From contig NC_081411.1 of assembly GCF_030272615.1 (NCBI RefSeq), positions 214,752,654-214,816,653 of the forward strand: DNA of 64,000 nucleotides, written 5' to 3'. The notes under the pieces are model-generated. The model saw only the letters and a list, made by a program, of their open reading frames with translations, did not search any database and was not told the DNA's origin. Source of the stretch: Cryptomeria japonica. Lineage: Eukaryota; Streptophyta; Pinopsida; Cupressales; Cupressaceae. How positions within the stretch are numbered: the first letter of the stretch is position 1; the number at the start of each line of letters is the position of its first letter. The position numbers and the translations under genes are program-made. Below are positions 53,271 through 63,406 of this stretch, piece by piece.

Positions 53271-53976
53271 CTCTTTGTGCGAGCTTACTGCAGATTGGAG
53301 GGAGTTGTTGCTTGCTGATTATGCCAAAAATCAGTTTGCAACCAGCCTTATTGAGGGTACTTTTCATGATGAAAAGTACAAACTGGTTGAGGGGTTGATC
53401 TTATACAAGGGAAGGATCTTCATTGTGGTTGAATCTAAGCTTAAGGAGAAGATTTTGCAAACCTTCCATGACATTTCCCTTGCTGGTCACCAAGGTTATT
53501 TCAAGACTTACAGGCAGATCTGAGAAAGATTTTCTTGGAAGAGGTTGAAAAATGATGTCTTGAGATACATTAAGGAGTGTAATACATGTCAGAAGAACAA
53601 AGATGAGAACACTCTACTAGCTGGTTTGTTACAACCTTTGCCCATTCCCTGTCAGAAATGGGAAAGTATATCCATGGACTTCGTCACTGGGTTGCCACGA
53701 GCTCAAGGGAAGGATTGTGTATATGTTGTAGTGGATAGATTGACTAAGTTTGCTCACTTTTTCACCATCACCAGCTCATTTACAGCAGCACAAGTTGTTG
53801 ATGTGTTCTTTCGGGAGGTGTTCAGGTTACATGGATTGTCAAAGAACATTGTAAGTGATAGGGACAACAAGTTCCTAACTGCTTTTTGGCAGGCGATCTC
53901 CAGACTATGTGGTATTGTGTTCACTCCAAGCACAAGTTATCACCCTCAAACTGATGGGTAAACCGAGATAGTGAAT
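53271..53976 (+). pseudogene. P1 integrase, first part
   Basis: The zinc-binding part spans 53470-53610 (GHQGYFKTYRQI, stop at 53521, then CNTCQKNK). The core begins SISMDFVTGLPRAQG near 53670 with VVDRLTKFAHF and IVSDRDNKF near 53850. A stop sits at 53959. The frame is interrupted at 53982 by N1 and resumes at 61821. Confidence 0.85.
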
Positions 53977-53981
53977 AAGTG
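53977..53981 (+). other. N1 target-site duplication, left copy (AAGTG)
   Basis: AAGTG directly before the LTR start; the same five bases follow the other LTR at 61816-61820. Confidence 0.9.
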
Positions 53982-55221
53982 TGTAAAGCGGAAAAATCGA
54001 ACCCTAGTCGTTCTCCCCTCCCCAACTCCAAGGAGAGAGAAGGGAGAGTCACTAGGATTGATGGTTTTCACTTGGGAGAGACTTTACATTCAAAAGAGGG
54101 GTTGAAACCCACAAGATCCAATCCCACACAATGCAAGATTGGATTCTAAATGAGTTTCAAGGGTTAAGACATCAAGGATACCCTCTTTTGTAAAGAAATG
54201 TAGATAGGATGATTGAACTAAGAATGCATGTAAAATAGGAAAGATTCGCTTATAAACAGAGATAGGGATACAGGATGAAGCTGCGGACCTAGAATTAGCA
54301 GTAAAATGTCGAGACGGTGCTGTTCTGCAAATTTGAGCGAAAGTTGACGGGACGATGGCGCCCGGCGTGCACACGGTCCTCCGAAAAATCCGCGAAACGA
54401 AGGGGGATCTGTTCGTCTCTGCACAAGAATTCCAGATCTTCAATTACAGCCGCGTACCTGTAACCTACACACAGAAAAGAGAGGACGATTGGGGGGTTAG
54501 GGATGAGGGGTTTGCCTTTAGGTCAAACCCCGGTTTTGGAATTAACCAAGAAATGAGAATGCTGTAAATGTAAATGTTTGTAATGTAAACAAGTACTGAT
54601 ACCTTGTTGTAAGAATGTTTGTATTCTTACATGCGAAGGTGTAATGTATGTAGTATGTTGTATGTTGTATGTGATCTCCTCTTCAATGGTTGAATCCTTG
54701 TCTTGAATGCAACACTTAGCCTTGAATGGAGACTTAGAATGATCAATTGCTTGAAGGAATGCTTGAATGCTTGAATGTTTGAATATTGTTTCCGCCTCTT
54801 TTTCCATCTATCTAAAATGGGAGAGGAAATGTCGTTTATATACTTGTCAATTTAGGGTTAAAAGACTGATTTTCCCAACCTTAGGCCGACCTAGGAAGAT
54901 TATTTTCCAATTTGCAAACTTAAAGACCCGAAGCCCCATAAGAGACCGGGCCCAAAATAGGGCCAGGGCCCAGGGGGCGCCCTGGTCCTGGGGGACCAGG
55001 GCGCTGGGCGCCCTAGTCCTGAAGGACCAGGGCACTGGGCGCCATGGTCCCACCTCCAGGGACAGCAGGGTGCAAGGAGGATCAGGCCAGGGTGCTGAAA
55101 AATGCAGTTTTTGGTGTCATGAACAAGTTTCGGGGTCTCCATTCAGGTTCCGTGTTGCATCGCCATCGTGAAGACCCAAACGCAGTCGAAATTGCAAGTG
55201 TCGCAATTTTAGGACGCTACA
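53982..55221 (-). mobile_element. N1 3' LTR
   Basis: On minus it starts TGTAGCGTCCTAAAATTG at 55221 and ends CGCTTTACA at 53982. It is nearly identical to 60573-61815. Visible differences are few: a one-base change in an A run, one fewer 7-bp TATGTTG unit near 54660, substitutions, and a different first unit of the GC-rich repeat. This marks a young insertion. Confidence 0.9.
54963..55066. repeat. GC-rich ~31-bp tandem repeats in the N1 LTR
   Basis: Three units begin ccagggc and contain the self-complementary core gggcgccc or variants, followed by tggtcctg or tagtcctg. The other LTR carries the equivalent at 61559-61661. They stand out against an AT-rich element. Confidence 0.8.
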
Positions 55222-55975
55222 TTTAGCCCCCACTTTAGCGGGAGTATAAGCGTACGCTCATACTTCCGGTAAAGTACAAGGAAACAACATTGAAAGACTT
55301 TCACCACGTCAAGGAGGCAAGATACACCAAGCCCCCAGTGGACTAAGGATCTTACGACTTCGATTGACAAAGTAAAAGGGAAGATCACGAGGGAGAACCA
55401 TGACTGTCAGTAGTAAGGTTCCCTCACTATGAGTCATGCAAGAAAGATATCAAAAAATTTCAAGGCAAAGCTAAATTTGTCAAGAAATTTTCATGTATCT
55501 TGAAAAGATATGGACGGGATGTATGCCCCCCTACATTAAAGCGATCGTACACGCCTCACCGGGGGTGATTGCTTTAAGGTAGTGATACATATAAGAAATG
55601 AGAAGGGAAAGGAGCACGTTATCACAAGGATTTAGCCCCCAAGTGTGAGATAAACCCAAGGATAATAGACACAAAACACAAAGCACGAGGTGACTTCGCT
55701 TTCCTCGGGGTCAGTATGCTGTATGATAATTCATGTATATCATATGTATGTATGCATAATTGTTCTTCATTCCCCAATCAAGGAAGGTCACCTAGAAGAA
55801 GGGAACACATGTGTCTTTTGAGTCAACATGAGAGAGACCAAAGGAGATCTCAATGTTTTGCATCGTCCTCAAGTAGACAACACTAAGGACAACAAATAGA
55901 AGAATGAGAATAACACATAGAAGAAGTAACAAAAGAGATCAAGAGAGGAGGAGAGAGTTTGCTATGCTAATGAAA
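55222..55975 (-). other. N1 3' region and polypurine tract
   Basis: On minus, AAAGTGGGGGCTAAA ends right before the LTR (55236-55222), a good polypurine tract that fixes the element on the minus strand. The rest up to the ORF stop at 55976 has no gene. Confidence 0.75.
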
Positions 55976-58885
55976 CTAGTCTAGCACGTCATCTACCCCC
56001 TGATCTTGCTGATCAATATTTCGAGAAGGTATGAAACACGCTAGAGGAGGAACATCCAACACAGCAGATGGAGCTATCACAAGATCCAAACAAGGGCTAT
56101 GTTCATGTTCCAAGCCACGTTGTTCTTGTCTAGGAGCTAGGATAAGTGCTTTAGAAAATGCATTAGATAAATGGTTATCAACATCAACATATTCATATTC
56201 ACTATCAGAATGAACAGAAGTAACATTTTCATCATGCATAACATTTTCATCTATATCATCATCAAGATTTATGAAAATAGGATCTTTAACTCGCACAGGA
56301 TCAAGACCATCATGCATCTTATGTTTAGGAGATTTCGGCTCAATCGTCGACTGAGGAGAAAATGGAATAATACTAGTTGAAGGTGTTTTTGGGGATTGCA
56401 AAGTTTGAGAAGCAGCTGCCTGAGCTCTAAGACGACGCTTTCGTCGGCATTCACGTGCAGAACGATTTCGTCTAGTCTTAGTAGGAAGATTAGGAGATTG
56501 AGGAGGAGGAATGTTCTCATCCTTATCACTTGGGTGTTTAGGTTGTGGTCTCTTAGGTTGAATAATAGGAGAAGAGGAAGGTCTCTTCTCTCCATAAGAG
56601 GAAGGAGGAGGAACTACTCCATAAAAAGGAGGAATATTTGGTTTAGGAAGGAGACCAAGCCCATCATGACGAGGAGGTATAGGTCTACTTTTAGGAAGTT
56701 TATTAGATATAGGCATAGTCACATCCATAGGGATGGGTTGGGAATCTTCTTGTGGAAAGACACTGGTTTTATCTTTCAAAGGAAGAACTTCCTTCTCAAG
56801 AATGATAGGAATGTCAAGTTTGGGTGTTCTAGGTTCACTTAGAGATAGGATCATATCTTTTTTCCACTTTTGATAAGATTTGAAAAGATGATCACTTTGC
56901 GGAGGAAGAGATTGGAATTGTTTAGGCCAAAAGTAATCAATAGGAACGCTAGAAGTTCTTTCAGCTGGTTTAAAGAGACTATGATTGACAGTAACAACTT
57001 CACCATTATGGGGAAATTTCAAGCACTTGTGAATAGGAGAAGCAATAGCTTTCATGGAAGATAGCCAAGGATAGCCTAGCTTCACACGAAATTGTTCGGA
57101 CGATGGAATAATAGCAAAGTCCACATCAAGGGATTTGTTATGGACCTCAATAGGTAATGTAATAGAACCAATTGCAGGAGAAGAAAATGCGTCATATAGT
57201 TTCACAACCACATTTTTTTCGTCATAGATCACTTGATTCAATTGCAAAGTAAAAAGAAATTCTTCAGTAATGACATTAATCATACATGAAGGATCAATAA
57301 GCACTCCACGGCAAGGTGTATTCTTGACTTTTGCAACTATATATAAAGGACCATCAGGTGCCCTGATAGTTTCACTGGAATCAAATGTGATGGAAGGTTC
57401 TTTAGGGATTTTCTGCTGCTCCACAAAGTTAATCACATTAGGAGTCATAGACACAAGATCATCAGGTGAGACAGAAGAATCAGTAGTATCAATCGCATTA
57501 CAAGTATGAGAAGGCAATGGATCAGTAAAAATCTGAAGATTTTGGTTAGGAGGAGCTACAGATGTGTTGCCTTTATCATTCACACCAGAAACAGAGATAG
57601 TATTATTATCAATCAAATCTTGAATTTTACCCTTCAAAGCAAAACATTTTTCAGTATCATGCCCAGGATGACGATGAAATTGACAAAAAGATTTGTTATC
57701 AAAATAGGGTGAGTTAATCTTTGCAGGATCTATTTGCCTTATAGGAGGAAGGGTAAGCACATTTTGTTCCAATAACTTATTCATAATACTATGCAATGAT
57801 TCATTCAAAGGAGTAAACTTTCTTTCTTTCTTGAAAAACTTAGAAATAGGAAGCACACCTGATGCTGCATTCACATTGTTGTTGATGATGTTTTCATTGA
57901 ATTTAATTGACTCTTTGTTCGGTTTAAACTTCCCAAATGGTTGTTGACTACTATCACCCTTATCACTCGGAGCCATAGGATTTGCTTGTTCCATTTGACT
58001 CACAGTCAGTTGATAATTGTGAAGAGTTGCGCACAACTGTTGGAAAGAAGTAAACTCAGAAAACAGGAGTTTTTCTCTAATATCTTTTTGTAAATTAGAA
58101 ATAAAGATTCTTTGAATATCATTGTCAGGCACTGGAAAGGAAACTTGAGCATACAAATGCTTATATCTACCAATGAAATCAGTCACTTTTTCTTTAACAC
58201 CTTGTTTACAATGCATTAAATCAATCAAAGTAACTTTAGGACTTATATTGTTTTGAAATTGTTGAATGAAAGCATTTGCAAGTTGTTCGAAAGAAGAAAT
58301 AGAATAAGAAGGAAACGAGCAATACCATTGTAGGGCTTTATCTCTTAATGTTCTAGTAAACAGTTTTGCAAGCAACCTTTGGTCATAAGCAAAATCAGTA
58401 CATATTGTTTGAAAGGTCTTAACATGTGTTAGAGGATCACCCTTACCATTATAAAGCTCCAAATGCGGAATTTCAACATGTTTAGGGGGGATAGCTCGAA
58501 CAATGTCAAGAGAAAGTGGGCTCGCAACATCAAATGTGGGCACACTAAACTTAGATTGATTCATAGAGGCAATTTGTTGTTGTAAAGAAGAGACAGTTTG
58601 TGCAAGATTGTTAATGGTCGCTTCAGTCGAAGAGTTCATATTAGATGTGTTAGATTGTGATGGAGGTGTTATGTTATTGAAAGAAGGTAGAGAGTAAGGT
58701 GGTGGGACACTATGATAGTTAGTCATAGGAGATGATTGGAAAGGAGGAACCCTACAAGGAGGAATGAAATGATTAAACGAATTGCCCCCTTGCGTCATGT
58801 TCATTTGTGGTGATATAATAGGAACACTTATTGAAGGAATGAATGAAGAAGTCGGATTGAATGAAGGAAGAGGGATTGCCCCCAT
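55976..58885 (-). CDS. N1 Gag-like polyprotein with degenerate protease domain
   Basis: A 969-codon open frame without stops. Residues 1-130 are Pro/Ser/Asn-rich with a short helical stretch near 90-108. Residues about 135-300 are a retrotransposon gag domain (HLELYNGKGDPLTHVKTFQ and ALQWYCSFP). Residues 401-414 are a zinc-binding motif CQFHRHPGHDTEKC of the kind seen in Tat/Ogre-like gypsy elements. Residues about 520-640 resemble a retropepsin (GVLIDPSCMINVI ... VKLGYPWLSS) but with DPS in place of DTG/DSG. Residues about 690-810 are proline-rich; 815-838 are strongly basic (RRNRSARECRRKRRLRAQ); the tail is acidic. There is no RT, RNase H or integrase, so the element is non-autonomous. The listed start is the first ATG of this frame; the true protein may begin in the overlapping frame upstream. 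Confidence 0.85.
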   Translation of the reverse strand: MGAIPLPSFNPTSSFIPSISVPIISPQMNMTQGGNSFNHFIPPCRVPPFQSSPMTNYHSVPPPYSLPSFNNITPPSQSNTSNMNSSTEATINNLAQTVSSLQQQIASMNQSKFSVPTFDVASPLSLDIVRAIPPKHVEIPHLELYNGKGDPLTHVKTFQTICTDFAYDQRLLAKLFTRTLRDKALQWYCSFPSYSISSFEQLANAFIQQFQNNISPKVTLIDLMHCKQGVKEKVTDFIGRYKHLYAQVSFPVPDNDIQRIFISNLQKDIREKLLFSEFTSFQQLCATLHNYQLTVSQMEQANPMAPSDKGDSSQQPFGKFKPNKESIKFNENIINNNVNAASGVLPISKFFKKERKFTPLNESLHSIMNKLLEQNVLTLPPIRQIDPAKINSPYFDNKSFCQFHRHPGHDTEKCFALKGKIQDLIDNNTISVSGVNDKGNTSVAPPNQNLQIFTDPLPSHTCNAIDTTDSSVSPDDLVSMTPNVINFVEQQKIPKEPSITFDSSETIRAPDGPLYIVAKVKNTPCRGVLIDPSCMINVITEEFLFTLQLNQVIYDEKNVVVKLYDAFSSPAIGSITLPIEVHNKSLDVDFAIIPSSEQFRVKLGYPWLSSMKAIASPIHKCLKFPHNGEVVTVNHSLFKPAERTSSVPIDYFWPKQFQSLPPQSDHLFKSYQKWKKDMILSLSEPRTPKLDIPIILEKEVLPLKDKTSVFPQEDSQPIPMDVTMPISNKLPKSRPIPPRHDGLGLLPKPNIPPFYGVVPPPSSYGEKRPSSSPIIQPKRPQPKHPSDKDENIPPPQSPNLPTKTRRNRSARECRRKRRLRAQAAASQTLQSPKTPSTSIIPFSPQSTIEPKSPKHKMHDGLDPVRVKDPIFINLDDDIDENVMHDENVTSVHSDSEYEYVDVDNHLSNAFSKALILAPRQEQRGLEHEHSPCLDLVIAPSAVLDVPPLACFIPSRNIDQQDQGVDDVLD

Positions 58886-59402
58886 GACTGGTGATCATAA
58901 GAGGAATATCTTGTATTGAAGTAGTCATTATGTTTGATGTAAAAGTAGGTATACTAGCAATAGGAGTTGTCAAAGGAATAGAATGATTAACTTGAGTAGG
59001 AGGTTGTGTATAACCCAAAGTTTCGGCACAACTTTTCATAGGCATCACATTCGAATCCACAATGTGTGCAATACCATGCAAAATATCAATTCCATTCTTA
59101 TCACTTTGAACCATACGTTTTAGACCCTCAATTAATGAAAGAGCTTCGCTATCAGGGTATTCTTGAGACATCCATTGTCGAAAATCATCAAATTGGTTAT
59201 CCAATTTTGAAAGTTGTTCTACATAAACCTCATGGAGAGCTTCTTCATCATTAAGAGGATTAGAGGAATTACCCATGTCCTCGTTAAAAAGGCCATTCAA
59301 ATTAGGTTCCATCTCCTCGATAATTACACCTTGGAAAGACTGAATTCTAAGGCTTCGTCTAACGGGAATAGTGTAAGTAGGGCTTATTGTTGTAAAACTC
59401 AT
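58773..59402 (-). CDS. N1 upstream ORF, probably the N-terminus of Gag
   Basis: A 209-codon frame starting MSFTTISPTYTIPVRRSLRI, about 1.17 kb after the LTR. Acidic and helical in the middle (LSKLDNQFDDFRQWMSQEYP), then Pro/Thr-rich. It overlaps the 969-codon frame by 113 bases in another phase. The switch falls at ATGGGGGC (58886-58879), a run of five G. The style of the two ends joins well there, so this is either a one-base slip in a former single frame of about 1140 codons or a frameshift signal. Confidence 0.7.
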   Translation of the reverse strand: MSFTTISPTYTIPVRRSLRIQSFQGVIIEEMEPNLNGLFNEDMGNSSNPLNDEEALHEVYVEQLSKLDNQFDDFRQWMSQEYPDSEALSLIEGLKRMVQSDKNGIDILHGIAHIVDSNVMPMKSCAETLGYTQPPTQVNHSIPLTTPIASIPTFTSNIMTTSIQDIPLMITSHGGNPSSFIQSDFFIHSFNKCSYYITTNEHDARGQFV

Positions 59403-60572
59403 GCACTAAAGAGAGAGAGAAGATTTTGAATTTTATAGGTAGCAAATTTCAATAAAATCAACCAATCTCCTAGATTTAAGCTGTTAAATGCAATCAGGAC
59501 AATCTCTCGAAATTTCAGAAAAAATGTCAGGGACCGTGGCGAACGGAGTGCACACGGTCCTCGCAACTTTTTTCAAAATTTTCCGGGATGAAAGTTATGA
59601 TGATTTTAAAGCTAATCTGAAAAAATTGAGTGATTTTACGATCTGTAGATAGGCCAAATTAAAGTTGCAATCTCAAAATTGAACCCTACCAAGATTGTTG
59701 AAAAATGCAAAATTTGAATTTTGAAAAAGAGAGGGAAACTAAAATTTTGAATTTTATGATTTTAGAGGGAATACTGAAAGCAATGCAGGCTTTGAAATTT
59801 AAAAGTTGACTCGATTTCATGCAAAATTCGAATTTGAAAGTGGAAATCAAAGATGTTGCAATTAAACACTTAATTTCAAAAGTCACGAATTGTAAAGATT
59901 TGAATAAAACACTGAAATTTCGAATGAATGCTAACACACTTCTCAGATTTAGGACTGTAAGAAACACAATTTTGATAAAAATTTCAATTTCAACAATTTT
60001 TGAATGATTAGAAGCCTCAATCCAAGCAATCGCTAGACCAACTTTGACTTTAATTTTGAGAGTGTTAAAATTGATAAAATTAGCCAAAATTCTGGATTTT
60101 AGCAGAAAAATACAGTAAGATCTAGCTCCTGAAATTTCGGAAAAAATGTCAGGGACGATGGCGCTCGGGGTGCACACGGTCCTCGCAACTTTTTTCTAAA
60201 TTTTCAGGGATGAAAGATATTGTGATTTTATTGCGGAATCCAAAATTACAGCCGATTTGGAGGTGTTTTGATTAGTGAAATTATCAGTCAAAGGTTGAAT
60301 CAAGAAGGTCTTAAAAATTAGGGTTTTGACACTTAACCACTTAATTTTCAGAATTAAAGCACAAATATGAATTGACAATTTGCAATAGAAGGGTAGATCT
60401 GAAACAAGCATTAATAATTAAACATTTCACAAAAGAAAATTTTAGGGTTTTTATGCAATTAGCCTCTAAAATTTGCAAAAGATCAAACATGGAAATGCAA
60501 TTAAGGAAGCAAATTTTTCAGATCTAACCATGAATAATCAGAATGAGGATGTTCACGTCGGGTTCACCAAAA
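59403..60572 (-). other. N1 leader and primer binding site
   Basis: Non-coding leader after the 5' LTR. On minus, three bases after the LTR, TGGTGAACCCGACGTGAACA (60569-60550) begins with the TGG expected of a primer site; I do not assign the tRNA. Two copies of a GC-rich motif shared with the LTR lie at about 59528-59570 and 60140-60190. Otherwise AT-rich. Confidence 0.65.
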
Positions 60573-61815
60573 TGTAAAGCGGAAAAAATCGAACCCTAGT
60601 CGTTCTCCCCTCCCCAACTCCAAGGAGAGAGAAGGGAGAGTCACTAGGATTGATGGTTTTCACTTGGGAGAGACTTTACATTCAAAAGAGGGGTTGAAAC
60701 CCACAAGATCCAATCCCACACAATGCAAGATTGGATTCTAAATGAGTTTCAAGGGTTAAGACATCAAGGATACCCTCTTTTGTAAAGAAATGTAGATAGG
60801 ATGATTGAACTAAGAATGCATGTAAAATAGGAAAGATTCGCTTATAAATAGAGATAGGGATACAGGATGAAGCTGCGGACCTGGAATTAGCAGTAAAATG
60901 TCGAGACGGTGCTGTTCTGCAAATTTGAGCGAAAGTTGACGGGACGATGGCGCCCGGTGTACACACGGTCCTCCGAAAAATCCGCGAAACGAAGGGGGAT
61001 CTGTTCGTCTCTGCACAAGGATTCCAGATCTTCAATTACAGCCGCGTACCTGCAACCTACACATAGAAAAGAGAGGAAGATTGGGGGGTTAGGGATGAGG
61101 GGTTTGCCTTTAGGTCAAACCCCGGTTTTGGAATTAACCAAGAAATGAGAATGTTGTAAATGTAAATGTTTGTAATGTAAACAAGTACTGATACCTTGTT
61201 GTAAGAATGTTTGTATTCTTACATGCGAAGGTGTAATGTATGTAGTATGTTGTATGTTGTATGTTGTATGTGATCTCCTCTTCAATGGTTGAATCCTTGT
61301 CTTGAATGCAACACTTAGCCTTGAATGGAGACTTAGAATGATCAATTGCTTGAAGGAATGCTTGAATGCTTGAATGTTTGAATATTGCTTCCGCCTCTTT
61401 TTCCATCTATCTAAAATGGGAGAGGAAATGTCGTTTATATACTTGTCAATTTAGGGTTAAAAGATTGATTTTCCCGACCTTAGGCCGACCTAGGAAGATT
61501 ATTTTCCAATTTGCAAACTTAAAGACCCGAAGCCCCATAAGAGACCGGGCCCAAAATACCAGGGCGTTGGGCACCCTGGTCCTGGGGGACCAGGGCGCTG
61601 GGCGCCCTAGTCCTGAAGGACCAGGGCGCTGGGCGCCATGGTCCCACCTCCAGGGACAGCAGGGTGCAAGGAGGATCGGGCCAGGGTGCTGAAAAATGCA
61701 GTTTTTGGTGTCATGAACAAGTTTCGGGGTCTCCATTCAGGTTCCGTGTTGCATCGCCATCGTGAAGACCCAAATGCAGTCGAAATTGCAAGTGTCGCAA
61801 TTTTAGGACGCTACA
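60573..61815 (-). mobile_element. N1 5' LTR
   Basis: Near-identical partner of 53982-55221, length 1243. On minus it ends CGCTTTACA directly before the primer site. Confidence 0.9.
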
Positions 61816-61820
61816 AAGTG
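61816..61820 (+). other. N1 target-site duplication, right copy (AAGTG)
   Basis: Same five bases as 53977-53981. After them the P1 integrase frame continues. Confidence 0.9.
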
Positions 61821-62569
61821 GTTAGAAGGATATCTCAGAAACTATGTCTCGAAGCAACAGAGCACATGGGTGAGGAGGCTTCACCTAGGGGAGTATTGTT
61901 ACAACTCCTCCTATCACGTGTCCATCAAAATGTCACCATTCATGGCATTATATGGTTATGAAGCTCCAAGCTTTGCTAATTTGATATTTGGTCATAGCAG
62001 AACCCCTCAAGCGAAGGATATGATGCAACAGAGTCGGGATATTTTGTAGTCTTTGAGAGATAATCTTTAGCACGCACAAAATCAGCAGAAGTTGTATGCT
62101 GATCAGCAACGAATTGAGCGCACCTTTAAGGTGGGCGACATGGTTTACTTGAGGCTCCAGCCTTACAGACAATCTACTCTCAAGAAGAGTAGGGTTGAGA
62201 AATTGAAGCCATGTTTCTACGGGCCTTTTAGAGTCATCCGAAGAATTGGGGAAGTGGCGTAAGAATTGGAACTTCCGACGAGCAGTAAGATTCATAATGT
62301 ATTGCATGTATCTCACCTTAAGAAGGCTCTTGGGCATAATGTTGTAGTTTTAGCAGAGTTGCCTCCACTTGATGAGGACGGAGAGTTGGTTTTGATTCCT
62401 GAAACTATCATTGACTTCAGAGAGCATTCATTGAGAAAAAGGTGATCAAGGAGTACTTGATCAAATGGAAGAACTTACATGTTGAGGATGCTACTTGGGA
62501 GAATGAGGAGATTTTGCAACATCCAGGCTTGCAATTGCTTGAGGGCAAGAAATCTTGGGGAGGGTGGAC
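61821..62569 (+). pseudogene. P1 integrase C-terminus and chromodomain
   Basis: Continues the integrase: LEGYLRNYVSKQQSTWVRRL, FMALYGYEAP near 61940, FKVGDMVYLRLQPYRQSTL near 62130, and HNVLHVSHLKKALG near 62290. After a frameshift near 62440, EYLIKWKNLHVEDATWE (near 62450-62505) is a chromodomain of the chromovirus type, which steers integration to certain chromatin. Stops occur at about 62050, 62070 and 62260. A purine tract cttggggagggtggac ends at 62569. Confidence 0.85.
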
Positions 62570-63137
62570 TGTAATGTCCCCTTCTCAGTAAGGAATAATC
62601 AGTGGTCCATTGGCCTATTCCAAAGACCCGTAGGCTGATTGGAATGAGCAATTAGGGTTTCCTATTTTTTTAGGAGGATTCTTCGCAGTTTTCAGGGATG
62701 TTATGATTGGAGTTTTGCAAAATGAATCAAAATTTCCTTTTCAGTTTTCTATAAGCTTCGCAATGGTATGACATGCAATTAGTTCAGGGGAGTTTGCAGA
62801 ACTTACAATTTTTAGGAAGTTGATTTCTGTTGTAATGATTGCTAGGTTTTTCTAGGTTTCTCAAGCTGAGCTATAGGGTTCGAAGAACAGTCTTTTTGGA
62901 ATTGTTTTCAGGACTTACTATTTTTAGTAATTGTCATTTCAGGCAATTCTATTTTTAGCAGTTCAGTTATGAGTTCACACCCAGCTCAGTTTGATGGTTT
63001 TCAACACTTCAATCCATAGCTCAATTTGGTATTGATTAGTATTTGTTTTGCTAATGATTTGTTAAATATTAATACTTTACTCTAAAGTTTAATATTTAAT
63101 TATATTGTTTGTTGCATATTAATACTTTACTCTAAAG
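62570..63137 (+). mobile_element. P1 gypsy 3' LTR, truncated
   Basis: TGTAATGTCCCCTTCTC start, matching the first ~540 bases of the 5' LTR with scattered differences. A 22-base segment (atattaatactttactctaaag) is repeated at 63066-63087 and 63116-63137, a 50-base tandem step, after which homology to the LTR ends. About 1.6 kb of LTR is missing. Confidence 0.8.
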
Positions 63138-63406
63138 GTCAGAAAAATCACCACGTACACAAGATAGTGTCTATTGCATTTTCTTTGCTCTTGTCTTCTT
63201 TTCTGGGTATCAGATTGTACTGGGTTTTTGTTTTACATATTGTGGGGGGTGTTATTTTTTACTATTTTTTGTAATTTACTTCAGAAAATCAGAACGCCTA
63301 AACTCAAAACAAACAAACAAAAACCCCTTCTACATCTTCTATCTAGTCTAAAAGATCACTTAATTAAAAAAATCAAGAGCAGGTCCAGGTTCAAGTATAG
63401 GTGCCC

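Noticed and set aside
54090-54443. ORF with CTPGAIVPS in the N1 LTR as a gene
   Set aside because: It lies inside the LTR and recurs in the other LTR; I treat the shared motif as a possible signal, not a gene.
56031-57712. Plus-strand ORFs rich in Arg/Ser and Ile/Phe
   Set aside because: They are antisense shadows of the 969-codon N1 frame.
63200-63215. Primer binding site of copia-5
   Set aside because: TGGGTATCAGATT differs from the Met-type site by an insertion and its 3' end, and no LTR end precedes it.
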